Source of the DNA: Mesostigma viride
Lineage: Eukaryota; Streptophyta; Mesostigmatophyceae; Mesostigmatales; Mesostigmataceae
Direction: 5' to 3'
Assembly (NCBI GenBank): GCA_009746045.1
Contig: RPFO01000348.1
Location: 420,350-484,349 of the forward strand
Length of the DNA stretch: 64,000 nucleotides
Made by a program: the position numbers and the translations under genes. Below the pieces are notes generated by a model. That model did no database searches. It saw nothing but the letters and a program-made list of their open reading frames with translations, and had not been told where the DNA came from. This document shows, piece by piece, positions 35,692 through 47,640 of this stretch (position 1 is the stretch's first letter; each line of letters begins with the position of its first letter).

Positions 35692-38600
35692 ATGATGGTC
35701 CGTGACATGGAGCGCTCCCCATGGAGAAATGCCCGGCTATGGCTAATGCTATGTTCAATAGCGACGTTTTTCTTTCTCCTGACGACTCAGCCGTCGTCAC
35801 ATATAATTGACGGGAGCAGTCAGGTGCCCGAGAGCGGAAATGCGGCCCGTCTTGAGCTCTACGAGTCTATGGCACGGGAGTTTGAACAGTTTGGATTCGA
35901 AAGCCGAGAGATGGAGGTACGCTGACATATGCCTGGCTCGCCTATCGGTGCTTATCAAATTACATTGAGAATTTCCGGTTTTTGCACCATTGTTTGAAGC
36001 ACTCGCTGTTGAATAGTTCTGAATCATGCAAACCTAAGGTTTCTGCTGTCCCACCTTCCTGAACGCGAGCAGAAGGCGCGAGACATGTTCGTTTTTCCGA
36101 GGGAGGGGGCCCTGTCTGCCGGAGAAAAAGCCAACGACAGCGTCCGTCCGATCACCTACCACGTCAAGTTCCCAGGAGTTCGATTAGTGGTACGACTTGC
36201 TTCAAGTAATCTTCTGTTGCTGGCAAACAAACCCTGCATACATAACCTTGTGTAAGCACCACACACCTCGGGACCGCCTGCTTCCTACTGCCTGCGCTGT
36301 CTGGGCTGATTGTGAAGTACACTTGATGCATTCTTAAGGCTACCCTGCTTATTTTTTGTATTGCTCGAGTTGGCCTTCTAGGTGTACTGTTCTTGCTAAA
36401 AACCATACCTCTTTGGTGGCCCTAGTGGCAGCTGTTGTGCACATGCCGCATCACACCCCACCGCCACCCCACCCCACCCCACCACCACCACCACCACCAC
36501 CACCACCACCACCACCACCACCACCACCACCACCACCACCACCACCACCACCACCACCACCACCACCACCACCACCACCACCACCACCACCACCACCACC
36601 ACCACCACCACCACCACCACCACCACCACCACCACCACCACCACCACCACCACCACCACCACCACCACCACCACCACCACCACCACCACCACCACCACCA
36701 CCACCACCACCACCACCAGCACCCCTCACACCGCAACCAGGTGTTGTGGGCAATGCGTAGGGCTAAACCTGTGCGCATGCCTCCCGTGCCTTGCCTAGAT
36801 ATCATGGCTATAATCGTCGTCATGCGTCATTCTGGATGCACACACATGCACCCGGCACGCGAAGGTGGAGGCGGCCACTTCCCGCAGTCACCGCACCATG
36901 TGCGGGAAGGAAGCCGCAGCATTTTCGGGACCCTCCCCCATTTGTCCCTTTTGTCTCAGCAAAGCAAATACGTTTAAAATTACATGGCCCTACCCAATAC
37001 GAACCTGCCGTTTGCCCGAGGGATGCATCCGACGAGATCGAAGTTCTGTGCATGCAAGAATGGGCAAACACTCGCATGCATGTCTCCTTGATTTGGCTAC
37101 CACTCACGTGAAGCTTGTGGCACCCGTTCCTGCCGGGTCGCCACACCCACCCCTGCATGGTGGTTCCCCCAGGTGGCCCCCCTGGCCTGTGCGGCGCACC
37201 CCTCCTCCCGCTCCCTGGGCCACCTGCTCTCCGCCATGGCGTTCTCGGTATGGCACAAGTAGTGGCAGTGGGCGTCCTTGCTGCTGCCATGTGTGGTCCA
37301 CGACGTGTGCGCGAAGCCCATCCGTGCGTGTGGTCCGCGACGTGTGCGCGATGCCCATCCGTGCACGTGGTCCGCGACGTGTGCGGTGCTAGGGGAGGCA
37401 GCATACACGCCAATACCTCCGTACCAGTATACAGTGGGACTCCCATCACCTGAATAGCTGTCTTGCGATGGAGGAGCAGGTTCTAGTTGTGTCCCTCTGC
37501 CTCTTCCCCTCCTGCCTCTTCCCCTCATGCCTCTTCCCCTCCTGCGTCTTCCCCTCCTGCCTCTTCCCCTCCTTCGTCTTCCCCTCCTGCCTCTTCCCCT
37601 CCTGCGTCTTCCCCTCCTGCCTCTTCCCCTCCTGCGTCTTCCCCTCCTGCGTCTTCCCCTCCTGCGTCTTCCCCTCCTGCCTCTTCCCCTCCTTCGTCTT
37701 CCCCTCCTGCCTCTTCCCCTCCTGCGTCTTCCCCTCCTGCGTCTTCCCCTCCTGCGTCTTCCCCTCCTGTGTCTTCCCCTCCTGCCTCTTCCCCTCCTGT
37801 GTCTTCCCCTCCTGCGTCTTCCCCTCTGCGTCTTCCCCTCCTGCGTCTTCCCCTCCTGCGTCTTCCCCTCCTGCGTCTTCCCCTCCTACGTCTTCCCCTC
37901 CTGCGTCTTCCCCTCCTGCGTCTTCCCTTACTGCGTCTTCCCCTACTGTGTCTTCCCCTCCTGCGTCTTCCCCTCCTGCGTCTTCCCCTACTGCGTCTTC
38001 CCCTACTGCGCCTTCCCCTCCTGTGTCTTCCCCTCCTGCGTCTTCCCCTCCTGCGTCTTCCCCTACTGCGCCTTCCCCTCCTGCGTCTTCCTACTGTGTC
38101 TTCCCCTCCTGCGTCTTCCCCTACTGCGTCTTCCCCTCCTGCGTCTTCCCCTACTGTGTCTTCCCCTACTGTGTCTTCCCCTCCTGCGCCTTCCCCTACT
38201 GCCTCTTCCCCTCCTGCGTCTTCCCCTACTGTGTCTTCCCCTCCTGCGTCTTCCCTTACTGCGTCTTCCCCTACTGTGTCTTCCCCTACTGCGCCTTCCC
38301 CTACTGCCTCTTCCCCTCCTGCCTCTTCCCCTCCTGCGTCTTCCCCTCCTGCCTCTTCCCCTCCTGCGTCTTCCCCTCCTGCGTCTTCCCCTACTGCGTC
38401 TTCCCCTACTGTGCGTGCGCGACCTGTGTCCCTACTAGGTCTTCCGTCGTGTCAGGGCCACCTGTTTGTCTGTCATAAGGCAGCATGGCACAGCCTTGTG
38501 TGGGTGACGAACAGCGTCTTCACATGGTGCATGTGTGGATGCTGGAAGGCGTCCTAACATGGCGTGTGTGTGGCATGGATGCACGCGTGGGATTAGGCGC

Positions 38601-41600
38601 ATGCGCGTTGGGTCCCCCGTTGTTGCGCACCCTGAGGCACATGCCCACATCTTGCCATGTGTCCTCTGGGGCAGATCCAGGATCCGTCGTCTCGCGTAGG
38701 TGTGGCCAGCACAGGGGTTCGCCTGCTCCCCCGCTCAATCATTTGCTCGTCTGCTTGCTTGGCTTGCTTGCCCGCCACCACCGCTTCCAGGAATCGTCCT
38801 ACGTTTTGGTTGCTGGTTGTGGTCGACTGACTGCCTCATCCAACGCTTATGCTTGCATTCCGACGCTTTCTTTCCTCCGATCTACAATTCCGTGGCTTCC
38901 GTGTCCGCAGGTGTCCTCTCTTCTCCCCCGTGGGACGCCCTACTTCCGGCAGCCGTGCAGCACCTACCACTCCACCTTATTCCACCTGTCGCACCCGAAC
39001 GGTGAGTGCCAGGTGGCCTTGGCCTTGAAATCTATTTTCCTTGTACTTGAGCCGGTACCCGCACACCAGGCGTGGCTTTGTCCAGGGCAGCTGGCACGCT
39101 GCCATGGTCACTGCGTCATGCTACTGGGCACGGGCACAGGGCGCTTGCTAGTTAGGCATCCCTTCATGGCGATGGATGGGGGTGCTGCGCGGGAGTGTTC
39201 GCACGGACAGTCGTGGTAATTAGGCCTATGGGTTTGCGCCCGGGAAGCCTGGATCCATGATGCAGCTCGAACTCTCTTTAGACAGCATGGTGGCATCAAT
39301 CATGGATATGCTCTCCTGTGTTGACAGCTACCTGCGTCAATAGGTGGCCACACTTATAAGCTGTTGTTGCCAACCACCTCAAATTGGCTGCGCTGCGCCC
39401 ATGTGTTGCCATAAGCGACCACGGCCCCTCTCTTCTGCCTCCATCGTCGCTCCTGGCAACGCGAGAGCGCAGTGTCGACATCCGTGCCCTTTCTAGGTGC
39501 CTATGGTTGCACGTTCTCGACGTTCAGGAGACCCCATGGATGAGCCCATCTGTAAAAGCGTTCCGTTCAGTTGTCCACCAAGTGAAGTGGGTGGGAATAG
39601 ACAACGGCAGGAGGGGGTGTTTGGCAAGGAGTAGATTGTGGGAGGACAGAAGAGGGTGAAAGGAAAGGGGTGGAGGGAAAGGGGTGGAGACCTGACGAAC
39701 CACAGGTTCGACTGCAGCGTCTATGCATCCACCATCTGGATAGCTTGTTTATAGCGACCTGTTCTCGATGACCTCATTATAGTGACCTGCCCCCTTGACC
39801 TGCCTGCCCTTGATCAACCCCGAGTGACCTCGACCTCTTCTCGCCCCTTTGCCTGTGCAGTCCCTCGCGGCCCCTCTTGCCCTGCACACCCACCCTCACA
39901 CCGCACAACCCTGCGCTTCTGCCCTGTTGGCCCCTATGCTGCCATCTGCCGGCTGCCCCTGTACCATTGCGTTCGCCAGACCTACGCCCCGCGGGTGGCC
40001 CCGACACAGCGCTTCTGTTGAAGGAGCGCGCAGCCGTGCAGCAGCTGCTGGCGCGCATGGCGCCGCTGGTCCTGCAGGTGGGGGCTGTGTGGATGCGCAA
40101 TGGTTTGAGGAGGGGAGGAGGGGAGGAGGGGAGGAGGGGAGGAGGGGAGGAGGGGAGGAGGGGAGGAGGGGAGGAGGGGAGGAGGGGAGGAGGGGAGGAG
40201 GGGAGGAGGGGAGGAGGGGAGGAGGGGAGGAGGGGAGGAGGGGAGGAGGGGAGGAGGGGAGGAGGGGAGGAGGGGAGGAGGGGAGGAGGGAGGAGGGGAG
40301 GAGGGGAGGAGGGGAGGAGGGGAGGAGGGGAGGAGGGGAGGAGGGGGAGGGGAGGAGGGGAGGAGGGGAGGAGGGAGGAGGGGAGGAGGGGAGGAGGGGA
40401 GGAGAGGAGGGGAGGAGCAAACGATCGATTAAAGATTTGCAAGGCATGCGTTGTTTGTAGAGCATGTGAAACGCGATATTGTTATTGTTTCTCTTCCTCA
40501 CCATCGTGCCGATGAATATGCAGTCGCAAGTATGCAGAGCAGTTGAGGGTCCAGGTGGCAGCATGCACCCTAAGTGCGAGTTGTGATGGCGCATGCTCAC
40601 AGCCTGGTTGCAGCGGCATGGGGTGGCCAGCGATGGGTTTGTGGTGTCACCATGGATGGTCGCAGTGTGGCATGGCACGGGATGGGCACCTCTGCAATCT
40701 TTAGAACGTTTGCAGCCAGCCATGGGATACAGGACAGCAAGCAGACATGCGAGACGGTCATTTCATGTGCATGGCTGCCACCGTGGGTGCAGGCAGCGTC
40801 TGTGTGGGATTCTTGGCCGCTTCTTTTTTTCTGGCCTAAGTAAACCTCCTTTAGTTGCCAAAGTTTCATGTTGAACTTGGGGCTTTTAGTGCTCTTTTTC
40901 TGCCGCTTAAACCTTAGTTGATAGACCTTATGCTTTCTATGTATGGCTCCCATGCCTTGCGCACACCATCATGGCTCGCGGCTCGCGGCTCGCGGCTCGC
41001 GGCTCGCGGCTCGCGGCTCGCGGCTCGCGGCTCGCGGCTGGCGGCTGGCGGCTCACGGCTCGCGGCTCGCGGTGGGCGGCGGGCGGCGGGCGGCGGGCGG
41101 CGGGCGGCCGGCGGCGGGTGGCTGGCGGCCGGCGGCTGGCGGCTGGCGGCTGTCTTATGCGGGCACTCACCACCCACCACCCAGGTGGAGCGCCTGGTGA
41201 TGACCCGCTCAGGGACCCTGCTGGTCGTCTTCACCGATGCGACGCCAGGGATGGCGCCGTCGGCCAGGGAGGGAGCGGGCGCGCACCATCCCGGCTCCAG
41301 GGACGCCCCAGGTGCCATCGTGGGTGTGGACCGCCTGAAGCAGGAGTTTTGGGGCCGGTTCCCAGGTACATGCTGGCGCAATAGGCTGAGGAGGTACCAT
41401 TACCGGCATGTTGGTTGTGGGAGTGGACGAATAATGGTGTTTTGTGACTACTTCTTTGGGGCTTTTGTGTAACCAATACAATTGAGTCGCGGTTCTGATC
41501 CACATCAGTGTTGGTTGGTGTTCAGCGCCCTCGCCCCCTTCTCTCTTTTGTTCCTGTGGTTTGCCCTCTTGAATGCTGGGTGACGTCCCCATAATCTTCA

Positions 41601-44600
41601 TCCTCAGAACACGGTTGCCAGCGGTGGGTGTCCCATACATGCGCATGTTGCACGTGCCAGGCAGGAATATTGCTTGTGTTGCATCCGTCGAGGCAGGGAT
41701 GGGCACCGCAGGTCTCTCTCAACTTGAATCGGGACACTGCCTATGGTATGCTCTAGTTGTGGCCAGGGACTGTCAGCAAGGCAGGAGCGGGGGCAGGTAG
41801 GCAGTTGAGTTTCTCCTTGGGACAAAGTGCAAGAAAACATAAGCTATGGAGGGTTCAGTCTCTTGTGCAGGCTGAGACACGGGTTTGTGCACAGCTGGTG
41901 AGGTCCGCGGGGGTGGGCTAGGGGAGGCAAATGTTTGGAATGCAAACCCTTTTGCTGCTGGCATTCTTGTACATCTCGTCGTTATGCTGGCACCAATGCT
42001 CCTGTGGATCTAGGATCCGCGAGGGCGGCCCCTCCCCATCAGGGGTCACTTTTCCCCATTTCGGTAAGCTTGTACAAGTTTTGCGGGCTTCAATCACGAC
42101 ATTAGAGCTTGTACTTTTTTGTGGCCGGTCCCTGGCCGATGCGCCCCGGCTAGGGAGATGCGTGACACCTCGTATGGTGCCGGCTAGGGAGATGCGTGAC
42201 ACCTCGTACCGCCGCCGAGCGCCGGGTGGCGCTAGCACTACCAAGGAGGGCGCGCTAGCTGTAGGGGCTCGAAGTTTGGGGAAAAAATGAAATAAGCAGA
42301 AAAACGAAGAGCAAGTACATGACAGAAATGTTTTCACCGGACATAATTCGAAGCTGCTATGCTCATCAGGCACTGCTGGCTACGCATGCATCCGAGTGAC
42401 CGATATAACAACGCACCTTTTGTCGAGATTGCAATGTATTAACAAACACGTATAGTGTAAGGATACTCGCCAACGTCACGGGCAGTGCGCCCAAACCGCG
42501 CACAGCGTTTAGTGTAAGGGTACTCGCCAACGTCACGGGCAGTGCGCCCAAACCGCGCACAGCGTTTAGTGTAAGGATACTCGCCAACGTCACGGGCAGT
42601 GCGCCCAAACCGCGCACAGCGTTTAGTGTAAGGGTACTCGCCAACGTCACGGGCAGTGCGCCCAAACCGCGCACAGTAGTGGAGCGCATCATCCAGATGC
42701 ACTGTGGGCATCGCAGAGTTTAGCTCTTTTATATGACTCTTAACCCATAGTCCGCCAAGCCAGTCTAGGCACTTTCACACTCCTGAAAATAAAATAAAAA
42801 ATCATAACTCATTGGCCACAACTCGGCAAATACCCCCAACCAAGATGCTAGGAGTATCTACACTTCAAGGGCTTTCATAATATGCAATAATATCATGAGT
42901 CTAGTAAGTTCTTTGCAAGATATTTACTGCCAAAGTTGGACAAAAGATGATCATTTGGTGCCGAAGAAAAAGTATCCCCCCCCTTTTTTTCAGGGGAGGG
43001 TCAGAAACCTCAGACCCAACATTGGACAATGTAGTTGGATACTCAAATTAATTAATTAGTCAATGAAACACGTGCTTCCGTTGGGGAGTCGATTAAACAC
43101 GTGCTCCCGTTGGGGAGTCACGGAGCACCGGAGTGCTTTTAGTCCCTGTGTGTGCACGACAGGAAGAAAGGGCAGAGACCCTCTTTCTCCTTCGTGCCAG
43201 AGGCATGCCACAGGGTGCACAATCGGACCCGTCGAAACGATCCGACAACCCCTGTGGGTGCAATATGACCCATGTGAGCATTGCATTGCTATGGAGACGT
43301 GGGCATAAAGGTAGTCCGATGGTGCTTTCCTTTGGTCAAACCACCCGGATAGCCCATTTGACCCATACAATGCCCGCGTTTACATGCTTTGGCTTGCGCG
43401 CGCGCAACAGCCTACTATGCCATGTCATACAATGTGGCAGTACAATTGACCACAATAGACTGCCAAATATGCTGGAATACAAATATGACGTGGCACCTTG
43501 CTCTCACTGAACGGTACCCCGCCAAGCAATGCCACGAACTGTGCAATATAACGGCCAACCCCCCTCCTTGAGCAGGCATGGAAAGCTGTTGCAATTACCG
43601 CTAATGTATCCACCAGAAGACATGTATGAACGTACATTTTTCCAAGCAAACAACACGAATACGAATCGCCGTACCTGCCCCGATCATGACCTGGCCGGGT
43701 TCCGCTGGCCGACATGCTCATACGTTCCGGATACTGATGCTAGTGGCAGAGGCGGCCATGGCCGCTGTATCCATGCATGCGTCATCATTACCATGTTGAT
43801 TATCTATGCAAAGATGACGTCTAACGCGTCGACGTTCTCAGCAGATGGTGCAGCGGACTTCCGTAAAACAATGGAAGGCCCAGGCAGACGGAAGCTACCA
43901 AGAAACCAAAAAGAAACCGGCGATGCCAACTGGGACGTCTCGTCTGATGGTGACGACCAAGACAGAGATAATAACCACTGCGTATTTTCACAGTTCCGTG
44001 AATCTGATGATTCTTGACGTACCAAAATAATGCATCATTGTTCAGGGGTCACCATCTGACCAATTTCAAGCTGCGGAACTTTTGCCCGTCACCAACTACG
44101 CCAACATCGACACTCTAAGCATTTGGGGGGCGGAGGGGCCTTGGGAACGCTGTGCATGCAGCCAGCTCCTTGCACAGCGTGCCCAAGGCCCCAAAACAAC
44201 CAGCTCCTTGCCCACCGCGCCCAAGGCACAAAAATAATGGCGTGTCAGCACGGCGGCAGATGCATTCGTCCTGCCACTTTTCGACTGCGATGAAATAGAC
44301 GATCGAGCCATGTCCATGGCCACTTCCGGCAGCCATTCTGGCTGGGTTGCCCATCACCGACTACACAAACAGTGAGAGACGAAGCGCCCGCACAGCGCCC
44401 CGTCACTAGCACCCCGTCACACCATAGCAGCCCAGCACAACGAAGTAAAAAATAACGGCCAAACGTAAGGCCTCATCTGCCTAGATAATAACCACCAGCT
44501 GCGCTTGCAAAGCCAACCCGCTCACGGGGCGAGGATCAGTGACCACTGGCCACTGACGGTCGCCCGACCCCGCAGAAAGCAGGGAACAACCCGCTTACAG

Positions 44601-46256
44601 GCGGTGGGTAGAGAATCTCTGCTGCTCATCGCGGCGTGGGAACCAAGTCAACCAACAACAACAACAACGACGACAGCGACGACAACAGGCGGTGGAGTAG
44701 ACGGAAATCCACGTGTGAGCTGCCTGTTCGTTTGTCATGGGATTTCCTCAATGGAAAGTTTGGTCGAACAGCCCAATAGTTTGCGACGGTTATATCTGGA
44801 GCTCGCGAATATAGGACATCGCAGAGTTTGGCTCCTGCCGCAATCTGCGCGTACGGACTTCTGCCAAATGGCTCACCTGGATGTAACGCACGAAAACCGT
44901 GATAATATGGACGCTGTGGTTTGACCTTTTCGTGATTGGTCGCAATGAAATTACGCGCAGCTCATTCGTCAAGCGGGCTGTAAGTCGCACCGCTGAGTGG
45001 CTGAAGCGGAAAGCCGTTCGAAAGAGTGTTAGCTAAATTTGTTCCACGGCTGCGTTTTACAAAATTTAGCACATAGGTTGACCGGTAGTTAAGAATTCTA
45101 GTGAACGTCAGCAGCACAGGAAGGACTGGGCACTATGCGATATACGTGGCTGCAAGCCATGACGCCTACGCATCGCAATCTTGTACCCATGATGCCTGTA
45201 CGTTGCATTTTTGTGCTTGTGTCCGCACAGAAGCGCCCCCCAAGCAGGCGGGTGCCTCTGTCCTCATCCACACCACCATCCTGCGCGTGTTCTCAGGTGA
45301 GGGGGCCATTTGAGGATTGAGTGTACAACTGGATATGGAAGAAGCGCTCCTTTACCTACGTTCAACAGGGTTTGTTGGCAACCAATTGGCAGGCCTATGG
45401 TATTGGGAGCGGGGTAGAACTCTTCCTTTATACTGTCCTTGCTTGATATATTGCTAAGGTAGAGGGAACCAGCAGGCCGTAACGACTTTTCTCGAGGATG
45501 TTTGAGTGGCATACAGCTGAGCTGGCAACTTATGGTGACGCTGTGCTTGCTTAGGGCTTACAGTCACTTAGCAGCAGGGGGCATTTTCTGCATTACTGGG
45601 TATTTTGCATGTGGCTGCTTTTTCCTTTATACTGTAAAATACTGTACACCGCAGTAACACGCAAGTGATAATGACCGGTTCCATAGATGGCATGCTTTGA
45701 CTTACTTTTCATGCTGACCCAGCTCTTCCTTTGTCAGGGACTAGGTGTCACGTCGGACTCTACCAATTGTCCAACACACTGGTGGCTTTGATTGGGATGT
45801 TGGGGGTGGAAGTGCAAGTGAATCAGTTTGTAGGACTTTCCCCACGTATGGATGTGTCTCAGTGATCTGAATCCTTCTATTCTTGGAATCTTTTCCCGTA
45901 CTTGTACTCGTTCTCTGTGAACGTTTGTGGGCATTGTCGCAGCCCCTCTGGATCCCATGGTCGAACACTATATAGCCCGTGTTTGTGAGGCATGGACGGA
46001 GCGTATTACTGGAATGAGGGTGGTTGTTGATACCCTCTGGTATGTGCTGGAAAAGAAGTTTGCGACTCTGGAAGGTCAGCATCTAGTGTTCTCGTTGGAC
46101 CAAAAGGTTCCAGGTCTTCAATATGGGCACCTCATCAACCGCGACGATGTCAGGCATGCAGCCTATCGAGGAATTATCCATCCCAGTCTTCATGCAGACA
46201 ACTATATCAACGCGGCAAAACACCATTGTGATGACATGTGCTCTGAGGAAGGATGA
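35692..46256 (+). CDS. Membrane-anchored 2H-phosphoesterase-like protein (seven exons)
   Basis: Exons are 35692-35916, 36073-36189, 38911-39001, 40010-40077, 41185-41365, 45231-45296 and 45943-46256. All junctions are GT-AG and phase-consistent (0,0,1,0,1,1), giving about 353 residues. Residues about 14-33 form one hydrophobic segment after a basic N-terminus (RNARLWLMLCSIATFFFLL), suggesting a type II signal anchor. Two H-x-T-hydrophobic motifs, YHSTLFHL (H134) and LIHTTILRVF (H241), lie about 107 residues apart, the paired-histidine signature of the 2H phosphoesterase superfamily. Conserved-looking context includes RGTPYF before the first and FP-E-APPKQ before the second; a GMRVVVDTLWYVLEKKF segment and C-terminal extension follow. 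Substrate is unknown; superfamily members act on 2',3'-cyclic or 2'-5' RNA-type bonds. An undetected small exon in intron 2 (36190-38910) is possible. Introns 2, 4 and 5 carry tandem arrays. Confidence 0.72.
36468..36718. repeat. (CCA)n array, about 80 units
   Basis: Near-perfect CCA/ACC trinucleotide run with CCACCCC units at its left edge. It lies in intron 2 of the 2H-phosphoesterase-like gene. Poly-Pro/His/Gly/Trp frames are artefacts. Confidence 0.97.
37497..38411. repeat. 15-bp GTCTTCCCCTCCTGC minisatellite
   Basis: About 61 copies of a 15-bp unit with variants CCTC, GTGT and TACTG in the last half. The left part uses CTCTTCCCCTCCTGC and the right part mixes CTACTG units. The 15-bp period keeps three frames open (Ser/Ala/Pro, Phe/Pro/Ser/Cys or Leu/Pro). 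It lies in intron 2 of the 35692 gene. Confidence 0.95.
40108..40416. repeat. GGAGGAGG purine-strand minisatellite
   Basis: Roughly 38 copies of AGGAGGGG with occasional one-base-short units. It starts about 30 bp after exon 4 of the 35692 gene and is strongly strand-asymmetric (G+A only). Confidence 0.95.
40971..41155. repeat. GCGGCTC-type 7-bp array
   Basis: Heptamer repeats change from CGGCTCG through CGGCTGG to CGGGCGG and back to CGGCTGG. It ends about 30 bp before the acceptor of exon 5 of the 35692 gene. Confidence 0.92.
42142..42210. repeat. Tandem duplication of a ~32-bp unit
   Basis: GGCTAGGGAGATGCGTGACA plus CCTCGTA is present twice in direct tandem, in intron 5 of the 35692 gene. 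Confidence 0.85.
42452..42678. repeat. 57-bp tandem repeat, four copies, alternating variant
   Basis: Four copies of a 57-bp unit beginning GTGTAAGG. The next base alternates A, G, A, G, implying duplication as a 114-bp dimer. The 57-bp period is a multiple of three, so a 19-residue repeat frame is open, without other coding support. Confidence 0.9.
43040..43310 (-). mobile_element. Truncated ORF1-only-type 3' region with doubled terminus
   Basis: On the minus strand it matches the 3' region at 25660-25890 (GCTCACATGGG, ATTGCACCCACAG, GAGAAAG.GGGTCTCTGCCC) and ends in two consecutive copies of the CTCCCCAACGG[GA]AGCACGTGTTT terminus, 29 bp apart, before an ATTAATTAATT tail. It is 5'-truncated and lies within intron 5 of the 35692 gene. 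Confidence 0.65.
43311..45230. other. Remainder of intron 5 of the 35692 gene
   Basis: It contains a weak 162-codon plus-strand ORF (43529-44017), a local duplication of CCAGCTCCTTGC modules (44160-44225), and a (CAA)n-tailed terminus near 44632-44663. None has independent support as a gene. Confidence 0.35.
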
Positions 46257-46380
46257 CATCAGTACATTGTTTGACAAATCATAATAATTACTTGTACAAA
46301 TGCATGCATGTCCTCACGTATTTGCACAGTACACGATGTGCCCAGAAAGGCCATACAATTATTTATTTTGTACATTACTG

Positions 46381-46398
46381 CCAGGTTTGTCTGTATTA
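46381..46398 (+). mobile_element. Left stub of LINE D
   Basis: Short piece (CCAGG then TTGTCTGTATTA) that rejoins 47367 onward when LINE C is removed. The 12-bp TTGTCTGTATTA is the target duplication of LINE C. Confidence 0.55.
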
Positions 46399-47366
46399 GC
46401 CGGAGTCTGCCCAACTTTGGCTGGACTGCCTGGCGCTCGAGGCTCGGGCGGTTGGTCTAGAAATCAGCCCCAAAACGGAGGCCCTGGCCCTCGGCATGGC
46501 AGGGCCCCCACCCACACTCCGCCTCTTAGACGATGCCGAGGTCAACTACCCTACTTCAGGCCGCTTCAAGCTGCTCGGCAGTTGGCTTCCCGACTGCGAG
46601 GACGACATGACGACACGGATCGGCATGGCGTGGGCGCACCTCCATGACCACCGCCGCTGGTGGAGCAACCCCGCCCTACCCCGGATCGTCAAGCGTGACC
46701 TCTTCAAGGTCGTCATTCTGACGATCCTGACCTACGGCGCCGAGACGTGGACACTGATGCAGGAGCTGGAGCAACGACTCGACGGCGCCGTCACCAAGAT
46801 GCTGCGCAAGGCCCTTAACATCCCCTTTGGTTTGCACATTAGTAATGAGGATTTGTACGCTGATTTGCCCTATGTTTCCCACATTATTAGGCACAGGCGC
46901 CTGGGCCTAGCCGGGCACCTGGCCCGCACAGATCAGGTAGATACATCAGATAGACTAGCTGGCACCAAGCCCGCCCAGCCTGGGCGATATGTCCTCACCT
47001 GGCGTGCCCCCGGCCGCGCGCGGCAGGGCCGCCACCCGTGGACTTTTCGTGATAGACTCGGCATGGACATGTGCTACACTAGACGTGACGGGCTCACCCC
47101 CGGGCAGCCTCCTGGTTTGTCTGTAATATGGAGGCAGATGGTGCGCAAGGATAGATGGCAAGTAGTGATGAAGGAGACCACCCCCAAGCCTGTGGGGGCT
47201 CCGCGTGTGACCAAGTATGGCATTCATAGCGATTCGGGCCGCGGTGCCCACACCCCTGTAACTAGGACCTAGATAGCTTATACCATCCATTCCATCCCCT
47301 GTTCCGCTCCCACTGAGGGCTTATGCTCACGTGACGCAGTCACGTGTCTATTAATTAATTAATTAA
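46399..47366 (+). mobile_element. LINE C: 5'-truncated non-LTR retrotransposon
   Basis: Bracketed by a perfect 12-bp duplication (46387-46398, 47367-47378). It encodes the open C-terminal part of a LINE reverse-transcriptase protein (about 46496-47272). Landmarks are FKLLGSWL, a VVILTILTYGAETWTL thumb-type motif and RRLGLAGHLAR, ending near GRGAHTPVTRT. The 3' region ends with the stem-loop CACGTGACGCAGTCACGTG and a (TTAA)n tail. The fingers/palm domains, the endonuclease and ORF1 are absent by 5' truncation. Confidence 0.85.
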
Positions 47367-47640
47367 TTGTCTGTATTATGGAGGCAGATGGTACACAAGG
47401 ATAGATGGCAAGTAGTGATGAAGGATCTCGACCACCCCCAAGTCTGTGGGGGCTCCGCATGTGACCGTGTATGGCATTCATAGCGATTCGGGCCGTGGTG
47501 CCCACAACCCTGTAACTAGGACCTAGATAGCTTACATCATCCATTCCATCCCATGTTCCCCTCCCACTGAGGACTTAATTATCAAGGAGACAACCTTAAT
47601 TATGCTCACGTGACGCGCTCACGTGTCTATTAATTATCCA
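47367..47640 (+). mobile_element. LINE D: older 3' fragment of the same family
   Basis: Begins TATGGAGGCAGATGG and runs parallel to the last 250 bp of LINE C with substitutions. It has a CTTAATTA-flanked TCAAGGAGACAAC insert and a mutated terminal hairpin (CACGTGACGCGCTCACGTG). It hosts LINE C. Confidence 0.75.

Noticed and set aside
36396-36760. Poly-Pro/His/Gly/Trp/Val proteins
   Set aside because: All frames of a (CCA)n microsatellite within an intron.
37468-38557. Three overlapping plus-strand ORFs of about 300-356 codons (Ser/Pro/Ala or Leu/Pro repeats)
   Set aside because: A 15-bp tandem repeat keeps three frames open; it lies in a well-supported intron and has no start context or domain.
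42452-42678. Possible CRISPR array
   Set aside because: Units are directly tandem with no unique spacers, and the window is eukaryotic.
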